Source: Puccinellia tenuiflora (taxonomy: Eukaryota; Streptophyta; Magnoliopsida; Poales; Poaceae). From it: a DNA stretch of 64,000 nt. The stretch's first letter is position 1; the number at the start of each line of letters is the position of its first letter. The position numbers and the translations under genes are program-made. Under the pieces are notes generated by a model. The model saw only the letters and a list, made by a program, of their open reading frames with translations. It was not told the DNA's origin and ran no database searches. Location: contig QRDG01000621.1 of NCBI GenBank assembly GCA_012064385.1, positions 682,001 through 746,000 on the forward strand, in the 5' to 3' direction. Below are positions 24,584-34,527 of the stretch, piece after piece.

Positions 24584-26497
24584 TGATGGGGTCGCAGCAT
24601 GGAAAACAAAAATTTTCTACGCGGCAAAGCGGAATAAACCCCAAGGATCTAGATCTACGAGATGAAGATAGCGAAGATGAGATCCAATCTCTTACCCTCG
24701 AAGATCAACAAACGCGTTTTGTCGGTGCAGGGGTTGGCTAGTCGATCCCCGCAACTAGACTCGTCTAGTCGCGAGGAGATGTATTATCCTCGAGATCCAA
24801 TCCGGTGAAGTGCAGCAACGGGCAGCACCTCCGCGGCGTCCACACGTACAGCTCGATGAAGACGTCGACTCCTTGATCCCGCAAGCGAGACGACGTGGCC
24901 TTGATGATCTCAGCAGCACGACGGTAGTGCCGGTGACGATGACGATCTCCGCGAGCAGGGCTTCGCCAAGCCAAGCAAGAGGAGAGGGAGAGGAGCAAGG
25001 TGGCGCAGCCCCTAGGGCTAGGGGGTGCGGCTAGGTGTGGAGGTTGGATGGCGGCAGCCCTCCGGGAGAGGAGGGGTGCGGCTAGGGCTAGAGGGAGAGG
25101 GGGTGCGGCTAGGGCTTATGGGGCGGCAGCCTCCAAGCGTGTTGTGTGTTGCGCCCCCACCCCCTCCCCTCCTTTATATAGGTGGCGGCTAGGGCAAGGG
25201 CAGGGCCGGCCGGCCCCCTCCTTGTCTTGCCCCCCAAGTTGGAGTCCATCTAGGACTCCTCCTTGGGCCCCTTTCCTAAAGGGGTGAGAGCCCACCTCCT
25301 AGTCCAACTAGGAGTGGGACTCCCCCTCCTTGTGCCGCACCAGCCCATGTGGGCTTAGGTGGTGCGCACCACCTAGGTGGTGGCAGCACCCCCTTTGCAC
25401 CATGTGGGACCCATACAAAATATGGTCCCACTTCTAGACCCTTCTAGAACACTCCGGAACCTTCCGGTACCCTGTCTATAATTTCCGGAACTTTTCCGAA
25501 ACCTCCGGAAACCACTTTCCATATATGAATCTTATTCTCCGGACTCCTCCGGAACTCCTCGTGACGTCCGGGATCCCATCCGAGACTTCGAATCACCATT
25601 CGTTCACTTCATCATTTAATTCATCGCAAAACCTAATTTCATCGGAACGTTAAGTGTGTGACCCTACGGGTTCGAGAATGCATAGTCATGATCATATCAA
25701 TAATTAATAGCGGGACCGGGATGTCCATATTAATTCCTATACACTCAACGAAAACCTTTTCTCGATTGAACCACGATGCCGGAGATTCAATTAATCTCAT
25801 ATACGATTCCCTTTGTCTCACGATATTTTACTTGCCCGAGATATAATCGTTGACATCCCCATGTCTAGTTTAATCTCGTTACCGGCAAGTTCTCTTTACT
25901 CGTCCATAATATAGGATCCCGGTGATTACAACCTAATCACATGTCTGCAGACTCTTGATGCTATATTACCGAGAAGGCCTGGAGATATCTTCTCCGTCAC
26001 ATGGAGGGACAAATTCCACTCTCGATTCATATCACCCAACAACCCACCATCGGAGATACCTGAAAGCCACCTTTATAATCACCCAGTTACGAAGTGACGT
26101 TTGATGTCCACAAAGTATTCCTCCGGTGAACGGGAGTGATATAATCTCATGGTCTAAGGAAACTATATTTGGCATATTAAAAGTGTTGACAACAAAACTT
26201 TTGTGACACGATTAATTGCAACTCTTTATTTGGGTCATGTCCATCACACCATTACTCCTAATGATATGACTCCGTTATCAAGTGACTATAACAAGTCCAT
26301 AGTTAGGAAACTCTAACTATCTCTTGATCAACGAACTAGTCCTGTAGAGGCTCACTAGGGACTCCGGGTGTTTATATTCCACACATGTATTATGTTTCCA
26401 TTTAATACAATTATAGCATGGATAATAAACTATTATCATAAACGTGAATATGCTTAATAAACCATTTTATTATTGCCTCTAGGGCATATTCCCAACA
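24584..26497 (-). repeat. 5' LTR of the nested Copia element
   Basis: 1914 bp, TG...CA ends. Compared with the other LTR I see single changes near 24923, 25210, 25409 and 25413, small indels near 25158 and 25345, and a length/sequence change near 24611. Confidence 0.9.
25172..25180 (-). promoter_or_regulatory. TATA box of the nested Copia 5' LTR
   Basis: The minus strand reads TATATAAAG within the GC-rich half of the LTR. This is the expected promoter of the genomic RNA; the start site lies at lower coordinates. Confidence 0.5.
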
Positions 26498-26502
26498 GTT
26501 TC

Positions 26503-29491
26503 AGTTCCCCCTTAAAAGGGGATGGAACACTTTCCTAGAAAGAGAAAGAAGTTTCCTTTTGAATCAATCATAAGGTCAAGTTATGCTCTCGATGTTGCAA
26601 AGGCCTCCAAAAAAACTTGAAATTTGGCATTGCGCCTAGCTAAAAGGCGTTAAAGAAAGGCGCTTGTTGGGAGGCAACCCATCTTTTACTTTCAGTTTGC
26701 TTTTTGTTTTTCTTGAGTAATGAAGTTATTACCTCTGTAGCAACTTCATTGTATCTTTTTCTTTTAGTTTTTTTGTGCCAAGTTTAGCCTCTAATGCATT
26801 GAAAGTGCGAGGTATTGTGTTGCTGTCCAAAAACAGATTCTGTGCGCCTGTTGCACGAAAATCCTAAAATCGCCAGAATTTTATATTTTCTGATAATTTT
26901 TTACAACAAGCATGATGCTTTTATCTATCTTTTGTTAGTTTTAAGTTTTTTGATTTGATCTGCATAAGTGCCTAGAAAAATTCAATCTTTACAGACTGTT
27001 CAGATTTTGACAGATTCTGCTTTTATTTTGTATTTGTCTCGTTACCATCGTCATATGTGATACTCTAGGGGTAGAGTGCCACATTGAGGCTTAGTAAACA
27101 GTAGCTAATGTTTAATAAAGTTGGTTTGCAATTTATCATGAGTTGAACACATGTGCATTTTAATTTATGAGCACTGACCCTCTAATCGAATTATGAGAAG
27201 TTTTGTGTGAAGTGAGTTTTTAAGTTTCAACGGAGAGGAATATGAAGAAATCGAGGATGGATCAAAACTCAAGCTTGGGGATGCCCCCATGGCATCCCCT
27301 CTGAATATCAAGAACTATCAAGAGTCAAAGCTTGGGGATGCCCAAGGCATCCCCTCATCTTCATCGACTATCATAAGGTCGTCTTCGTTGAACTTCGTTT
27401 TTATCACTTTACATATTATGTGCTATGCTTGGAGCATCTTTTTTACTTTCAGTTTTGTTTGTTTGTTTGATGGTCATATCTTTGTTGGATCCTAACTTTA
27501 TTTGTGTGGGAGAGAGACACGCTCCGCTTTTTCGTTTGAATACTCCTTTGCTTCGCTTATATCTTTTTGAGTATTCTTAGCTACTGTCTGTTTTCTAGTA
27601 AGCTCTCGCTTTTAGCTTTTATCCTGTTTAGAGCTGCTAGTTGTTAAGTTAAACTCTCTTGTTCTTCACTTATATTTGTTGGAGAGTTGTTTTGGTTGCT
27701 TGGTTAATGTGTTAGATCGGAAAAATGCTATGCATGTGGCAGTAGTATGAAATAGAAAAACCTGCATAGTCTTGTAGATCACTATGTGGATAATTTGATA
27801 CTCTTCAATTGTTTTGAGGCACTAAAATAACTAATTGTTAAAATGTGTTGGTTAATGGTGTTAGAGCTGATTAGTGGAGAGGTGTTATTAAAGCATGGAG
27901 TTGTACTTTTCTGAACTAAACAACCTAAGTCAACAATGCTAATGTGTCATGAATTCTACTAAGTTGAAAATAAGTCCCTAGTGGGTAGTTACTACAACGG
28001 TCGGGGAAGCCAACGGGGCACTTGTGTCGCCGCCACGATCCCTCTCGGGGTGTCTCTAACCATTTGTGTAACATTGAAACTGCTAGTTGTTTGCAATATA
28101 CGAAATGCATTGTGAGCTTTGGTGTTTGGCACTTCCACTTTCAGATTTTACTAGCCTATTCGGTGTTGCGCAATGCCCTCTCTCACATTGAGATTGGTGC
28201 ATACTTAGCGAGTACATCCAACTCTGTGGGAGAACTTCATCCTATTCTCCTACACATAAGCCAACTATCTTCCTTAAAACAGCCACCATACCTACCTACC
28301 ACGGCATTTCCATGGCCGTTCCGAGATACATTGCCATGCAACATCCATCATTACATTCTGACTTGATGTCATTCTTCATTGCCATATAGTTTGCTTGATC
28401 ATTTGAGTTAGTGTGCAGCGTGGCTTGCCACATGTTCTACATTTTTTCCACACTACGCTCGATCATGCATATCTTCTTTTATACATCATGTATTAGTCTT
28501 ATGAGTTATGAGTACTAAAAGTGTGATGATCATCTTGTAAAAATAGAATGTTGCCCCTACCTATGAGCATATTGAAAAGAGTCCAAAGTGGCCACATAAA
28601 AGAGTCCAAAAGAGACCAATGAGAGAAAATTTAAAAGAGCCACGGAGGCCACAATTAAAAAAAAAGAGAAATATAAAAGAGAGAGGGGGCAGCACTACTA
28701 TCCTTTATTCCACACTTGTGCTAGTAGCACCTACACTTCATTATAGAGAGTTTTCATGTTTTCATTTGTATAACTATGTGGGAAATTAACGTTATAAAAC
28801 TTGGCTTGTATATTCCAAGGATGAGCCTCCTCAAGTGAGCTCTAGGTCTTCATGAGCAAGCAAGTTGGATGCACCCCACTAGTTCCATTAGAGAGCTTTC
28901 ATACACTTATACCTCTATGTGCATCCATTGCATGGCAATCACTACTCCTCATACAGTGTCAACTACAGGACTTCCTTTTATCTTGTGGTTACCTTCTCCA
29001 CTCTTTGAGCCTTTCTTTTTGACCTTCCAAACCTCCATTATTGTTCTCTTTGCCATAACATCATGGTGCCAAAGCCACTTCTTACTTGCACTAGTTAAGT
29101 AGACTTCGAAACAGTTGATTTATGAAGTAGATGGATTAGGACACCTGACCTAAGCTTGGCTATTTTCATGAATGACTAATTAGATGCTTTGAAGAATGAT
29201 TGATACTTTACATTGGAGACATAATTCGCAATTCTTCTTTCTAAACCTTATGTATGGTTCCATGTCTCCAACGCACTTATTCATGAAAAGTTTCTAGCAT
29301 TTGTTAGCTAGTGTTTGTTAATCATTGTTTGCTTAATGTCAACTATAGACAATTGTTTTGGATCACCTTATTCACTTCATGTGCTTTGCATTACTATCTT
29401 GATCAAGATTGTGTTGGTAGCACGTCTCATCAAAAATTATTTGTTATCACTTACCTACTCGAGGACGAGTAGGAGTTAAGCTTGGGGATGC
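26503..29491 (+). other. 3' non-coding interior of the Gypsy element
   Basis: Begins with the remaining protease-like tail, then the phrase GCGCTTGTTGGGAGGCAACCC (about 26660-26680), a string I associate with the region after the coding part of Triticeae Gypsy elements. AGCTTGGGGATGCC occurs twice near 27272-27345 and again as the real polypurine tract at 29479-29491. No RT, RNase H or integrase motif was found. Confidence 0.65.
29479..29491 (+). other. Polypurine tract of the Gypsy element
   Basis: AGCTTGGGGATGC lies directly before the 3' LTR start TGATACGTC. Two further copies of this phrase lie about 2.2 kb upstream. Confidence 0.7.
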
Positions 29492-31094
29492 TGATACGTC
29501 TCAAACGTATCTATAATTTTTGAGTGATCCATGCTAGTTTTGCGATATTGTCACATGTTTTTACTGTCATTTATATCATTTTTATGCATTTTGTCGGACT
29601 AACCTATTGACAAGATGCCCAGTGCCAGTTCCCTGTTTTTGCTGTCTTTTTGTTTCAGAAATTTACTTCTGGAAATATTCTCGGAATTGGACGAAAATTT
29701 ATGGGGATTATTTTTACGCCAAGACGAAGACGGAGTCCGAAGGGCAGCCTCGGAGGCAACCCACAGGGCACACGCGGGTAGCTGCCGCGGCCTGGGGGGA
29801 CCCGCGGGTGGGGCCCGCCCCTGCCCTGTGGGAACCTCCTCGGCCCCCTCCGACTCCTATAAAATCACAATTAACCTAAAAACGTCGAGGCGGCGATTAT
29901 TTTCCAGAAACTCGACCCCGACGCACCGTCACCGAAAACCCTAGTTCGGGGTCCAATCTGAAGCTGATCCCGGCACTCTGCCGGAGGGGAGATCGATCCC
30001 GGAGGGCTCTTCATCGACATGCCTTCCTCCGGGATGATTTGTGAGTAGTCTCACCTTGGACTACGGATCCACGGCAATAGCTAGATGGCAGTCTCTCTCT
30101 CTCTTGTGCTTCATGTCTTATGATCTTGTGAGCTGCCTAACATGATCAAGATCGATTATTGTAATGTTATGTGATGTGTTTGCTGGGATCTGATGGATTA
30201 TGAAGTTATGTTCAGATTGTGCATGATTCTTATATGAGTAATTTATGTTCTTGCATGCTCTCCGATGTGCGTAGTTACTTTGGCCTAGTGATTGTGTGTA
30301 TCTCCAAGAGAGGGTATCTATGCTAGATAGTGGGTTCATGCCCCATTTTGTTCCTGGGCACGAGTGACAGAAACGTCTAAGGGCGAGGGTGTGCTGTTGC
30401 TACTAAGGGTAAAACAGCGGTGTTAATGTCTATTTTGATATTAGTATTGTTTACTTCATGCACTTTACTTAATGCAATTGTCTGTTGCTTGCAGCTTAAT
30501 ACCGTTGGGTGACAGACTGGATAGCGATCCCACGGTGGACTATTTAGACAAAGACGCAGTTGGACTCAACGGTCTTTGTTCCTTGTCGTGATGCCTCCAT
30601 AAATATTATCATGTCCTTTTTGTCATAGCTAAATTGGGTTTGTGTCATGATCTTGTCAATTGCCTAGCTGTAATTCGTTCACCCATCACATGCATATTTT
30701 ATTTAATTGAGAGACTCCACTAGTGAACCCATGGCCCCCGGTCCATCTTTTTACATTGTTTTGAACCTCATTTACTTGCTTTTAATCATCATTACTCCTC
30801 TGGTCACTTTTCATATTTTATCTATTTCATCATACAATTAACCGCTTTGTGTTCTGCGAGACCGGAGAGATTGACAACCTCTCCGCCGTTGGGGGCAAAG
30901 TATTTTGGTTGAGTGTGTGCAAGTCCACGTCTATTGAAGGTTAAGCGTCAGAGATTTTCAACATTCACCTCGTTGTTGATTTCAAAGTCCTACTGGTTCG
31001 ATAAACCTCCGTTCTTTAATTGAGTGAAAACTGCTACTAGCTACAATTCCGCCTTCGCTTGGGGCACCACCCAACTTATCAGTATCTACCATCA
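29492..31094 (+). repeat. 3' LTR of the Gypsy element
   Basis: Starts TGATACGTCTCAAACG and ends ACCATCA. Full-length partner of 14346-15943, with clearly more substitutions than the pair in the nested element, so this insertion is older, as nesting requires. Confidence 0.85.
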
Positions 31095-31840
31095 AGTCCC
31101 TAATCCTCTTACCAAGATTGGGACTCCATCCTCGGCCACCTTAACGCCATCGAGGACACACCACTTGATGGCAAGAAGCCGTTGAATGCCAATGAGGGTC
31201 GTCGGGAAGGGCCTCCACACACTAGGTAGAAGAAAACGACATGATTTTGTGTCTGGAGATGTCGTTGTATCGGCTGTGGGTCACAAATCACGGTGGCAAG
31301 CAAGCATGTTGTGTGTTACTCTTCATGTTGTAGCAGGAACCGAGAACCCCGCCTATCATCAGCTCTGCATATCACGACTCTACTCTCCTTCTCCCCCTCT
31401 CATCTAGGACTGGCCAGGAGAACAAACCATCAAAGCAAATGTACGAAGCCGTAGCAAGGTAGCCGGGCAGAAGGTCTTCCGAGCTTATGGAAGATACATG
31501 TGTCAGCCGTCCCTTACACCCTCCACCTCGGAGCATGCAAGCAAGGAAAGACGCTGGGATGTCACACATCATTGCTCACAGACGACCAGAACCCACATCA
31601 GACATGCACCCGCAGGCACACGTTAACGACTTGGCGCATAGCATGCCTCCCATATTCCTCCATCACTTCGACAGTAGCCGAACATAGGCATGCCAGCCCA
31701 AACCATCAGATATAGGTCGCCTTCGAACTTATTTGAAGGGGATGTAGAAGAGGCACCGCCGCCCCTCTCCGTCTCCACCATCTATAGGAAACTAGTAGGA
31801 AACTAGCTATAGCGCTAGGAACAACACCACCACCACCCGC
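31095..31840. other. No gene seen; partial duplicate of a CACTA terminus at its right end
   Basis: No coding frame is convincing. 31791-31816 is identical to 31842-31867, the first bases of the CACTA element that follows, 51 bp apart. Confidence 0.5.
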
Positions 31841-32986
31841 CACTAGTAGGAAACTAGCTATAGCGCTGGCGAACGTTTATTTTTGTTCGCCAGCGGTAGG
31901 AATGTATCACTGGCGCACAGGAAACGGTGTTCGCCAGCGGTAAGTGCGACCCAGCGGCGCTAACTTACCGCTGGCGAACAACACTCCTATGCGCCAGCGG
32001 TACCCATAATACCGCTGGCGAACAGAAAACGGTGTTCGCCAGTGGTAAGTTAGCCCTGCTAGGTCGCACTTACCGCTGGCGAACCCTGTTTTCTGTGCGC
32101 CAGTGCTAAGTTAGCGCCGCGTCGCGTCCTTGGGGGCCATCTAGTTCAATTCCATTCCCCGCCCTTATCTTTTCAATTCCCCTCTCTCACCCTTATCTTT
32201 TCTCCACACCCCGCCCGAAGCGCTCTGCCCTTCGTTCCCCAACCACCTCCCATCGACCTGCGCCGCTCCGCCCGATGCTCCTTGCGACGTCCCCGCCCTG
32301 CTCCTCCATGCGCTGCTCCGCCCGCCCCTCCGCCGCGCCCCTCCCTGGCGCGCCGCCAACCTCTCCCGCGCGCATCCGCTGCCCTGCCATCTCCCCCTCA
32401 CCTCCGCTATGCGCATCCGCTCCTCGCGCTGCGCGCCGCCCGCCTCCTCGCCTGCTCCCCTCGCAGACGAGGCATAGTAGCTCGAGCGCCTTCTCCAGCG
32501 CGGCCGCGAGCGGCGCCAGCGCCCGCTCCTCCTCGTCATCCACCCGCGCGGGGGCGCGCCGGCGCGAGCGCGTCTCCCGATGCTGATATGATGGTTGGTT
32601 TCGATGAAGCGCTGTAGATTTCCCAAGAAGGCCGAGGAATTCGTCAGCCAGACTCCCAGCCCCCATCCACCTCCCTCAAGACGGAGGCCCACGTGGACGG
32701 CATACTCGGCAACCTGCAAGCCATCAGCGACAGCCTGCTCCGTATCACCGGCGTTGTCGAGCACGGCATGTTCCTCGGCATGGCCACCTCGGGCAGGGTG
32801 CATTTTTTTTAAAATTAAAAAATGCTACTAGTGGCGAACACGATCCAGTTCGCCAATGATACCATGCTACTTCTGGCGAACCATAATTGTGTTCGCCAGC
32901 GGTAAGCTGCCTTGCCGTTGGCGAACGTCTGTTCGCCAGCGGTAGCGTTTTTAGGTTCGCCAGCAATAGCCCTTTTCCTACTAGTG
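31841..32986. mobile_element. Small non-autonomous CACTA (En/Spm) transposon with captured host DNA
   Basis: Terminal inverted repeats are CACTAGTAGGAAA at 31841-31853 and its complement at 32974-32986. The flanking 3-mers are both CGC (31838-31840, 32987-32989), the 3-bp target duplication of this superfamily. Subterminal repeats of GTTCGCCAGCGGTAA and its complement occur about eight times at the left (31880-32110) and about five times at the right (32830-32965); these are the usual transposase binding arrays. No transposase is encoded. The GC-rich core (32150-32800) looks like host gene sequence. Confidence 0.9.
32681..32788 (+). pseudogene. Captured fragment resembling ribose-5-phosphate isomerase A
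   Basis: In the frame from 32681 the translation contains AISDSLLRITGVVEHGMFLGMAT. The block GVVEHGMFLGMAT is, from memory, a conserved C-terminal signature of ribose-5-phosphate isomerase A, the pentose-phosphate enzyme interconverting ribose-5-phosphate and ribulose-5-phosphate. Resemblance stops at about 32788, where poly(T) and CACTA subterminal repeats begin. No start, active-site part or full frame is present. This is a transduplicated exon, not a gene. The GC-rich sequence at 32220-32590 may come from the same or another source; I do not recognise it. Confidence 0.6.
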
Positions 32987-32989
32987 CGC

Positions 32990-34390
32990 CAGTAGCTGCT
33001 CGCGAGCTCTAGCCATGAAACCTTCGCCCCGAAGGCAAAACCTAGACTAGCCTTACACATAATCCTACCACTACTAAGCATAAGAAGAGGTTGGCCTCCC
33101 CCCATCATCTCCGATCGGGAAATCCAATAGAGAGGAGGGGAGAGGAGCTGGGACAGAGTGGTGGACTCTTGACTAAAAGAAAGGAGAGAAAAAGGGAAGG
33201 AGCAAATGAGAGCCCTCATTTTTCCATCCAAACTGTGCATATGAAAGGAAGGCATGCTAGGAGAGAAAATAGCTAGTTACACGTAAGAAAACACATGTAG
33301 TGGTTTAGCGAATAAACAATGCTATGTACGTTAAACCGTCCGGTGGATTTGTAGTATGTTTTCATCGTTGGTTTCCTAACGATGAGTGATTGTTAGTCAA
33401 AAGGATTGTTAGCCACTTTCATCAAGTCAGATTACCATTAGCAAACTACACACAACCCCCTTTGCTAACCGAAGACCTGATAGAAAGGTCATGTCCTCCA
33501 TAGTTGATACATCAATAGTCGCACTAGAGGTTGGGATATCCCTTGGGTTCTAGAGTTCTTTGGGGACGAGCTTCCGAAAAAGAAGATGCATCTTGTTGAT
33601 ATGAGTATTCTATAATCAGATTACGCTTTGGTCCATGATGTCAAATGCGTGGCACCCTTTTACAAGGTCACGTTCACTGAGTGTAAGCATTAGTCGGCCA
33701 CGAACATGACCCCCCAACGACCCCGCCCATCCGTCCTTACATGGCAAGAAAGGGTCCTTACCCGGCGACACATGGGAGAAACCAGCGCCCAACGATACCA
33801 GAGAGCAACCAATGACCGCGTACACCCGTCCTTAGACGGCAAAGAAGGGGGGGGGGGACAATCGGGCACCTTACCCGGCAACAAAAGAGTAGGGGGAGGC
33901 TATTGTCCTCCTTACCCTACAGAGTGGAGCAAGGAACACCAACGACCCCGTCCACCCCCTTCTTACATGACAAATAAGGGGACCCCCTTCTTACATGACA
34001 AATAAGGGGAGGGAAGTTGTCCTCCTTACGCAACGATGAAGTGGAGCAAGGAGCGATTAGCGACCTCTTTTGAAACGTAGGCCCACCGTCAGTTAGGGAT
34101 GGACATGGTGAGTATAGCCGAGTGCAGACGCACACATAAGAAATGAATGCGCATGATGGAAACTCGAATTGATCGGACGGGACGAACCACGTGGGGCCCT
34201 GAGAGGACTTAGTTTCCTGCTACAATGTTTCTTACTCTTAGTAGCAAGGAGCGCGATTTGCGATTGAAAGGAGAATAGTCTTTTTTTAGGGCGAAAGGAG
34301 AATAGTTGGGACAATTTGAGGTGCGGATCGCAAATGGTATAGGAGGAGGAGCCTAATGATCTTGCGCGTCCAAGTCAATCCAACGTTCCA
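32990..34390. other. No gene seen; short local repeats
   Basis: Intergenic sequence ahead of SF3B3. A 26-bp unit (CTTCTTACATGACAAATAAG plus GGGACC or similar) repeats near 33959-34012. Related phrases with CGTCCTTAC and GGCAA recur at 33730-33890, so this is degraded repeat DNA. A nine-base G run lies at 33849-33857. Confidence 0.45.
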
Positions 34391-34527
34391 CATATCCCGA
34401 TAGCATCAAATGCAATAGAACTCTCTTCTCCTACCCCGGCTCGCTCTCTCACCGCCACTCCTAAAACCCTAGATCTCTCGCCCCTTCTCTCACCGCCGCC
34501 GCCGCCGGAGGAGGAGGAGGAGGCGCC
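34391..34527 (+). promoter_or_regulatory. Probable 5' leader of the SF3B3 gene
   Basis: CT-rich sequence with AAAACCCTAG near 34464 (a telo-box-like AAACCCTA often found ahead of plant housekeeping genes) and a GCC/GGA triplet run just before the start codon. No clear TATA box, as is common for constitutively expressed genes. Confidence 0.4.

Larger units (their letters stand above)
17972..26497 (-). mobile_element. Young, non-autonomous Ty1/Copia element (BARE/Angela-like ends) nested in the Gypsy element
   Basis: Two ~1.9-kb LTRs (17972-19879 and 24584-26497) with TG...CA ends bound the insertion. GTTTC is duplicated exactly at 17967-17971 and 26498-26502. Orientation is minus: the methionine-tRNA primer site lies next to the right LTR and the purine tract next to the left LTR. 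The LTR start on the minus strand, TGTTGGGAATATGCCC, resembles the BARE/WIS/Angela group. The 4.7-kb interior encodes only an intact Gag frame (22692-23321); no protease, integrase or RT was found. By eye the LTRs differ at only about five substitutions plus a few small indels, so the insertion is recent. It must use pol proteins from relatives. Confidence 0.9.
14346..31094 (+). mobile_element. Ty3/Gypsy LTR retrotransposon lacking RT and integrase, split by a nested Copia element
   Basis: Boundaries come from paired LTRs (14346-15943 and 29492-31094), the primer site after the left LTR, and the purine tract before the right LTR. Flanking 5-mers are AATCC (14341-14345) and AGTCC (31095-31099), a target duplication with one change. 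Without the nested insertion (17972-26497 plus its duplicated 5 bp) the internal region is about 5 kb and codes only for gag and protease. No reverse transcriptase, RNase H or integrase motif was found, so it would have depended on enzymes from a related element. Elements with TGATACGTCTC-type ends are very abundant in Triticeae; I do not assign a family name. Confidence 0.85.

Noticed and set aside
31880..32110. Regularly spaced ~15-bp repeats that might suggest a CRISPR-like array
   Set aside because: Repeats occur in both orientations with unequal spacing at both ends of a CACTA element; they are subterminal repeats in a plant genome.
32165..32803. Long overlapping frames inside the CACTA core
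   Set aside because: GC-rich low-complexity translation with no motif, apart from the short Rpi-like block; no consistent gene structure.
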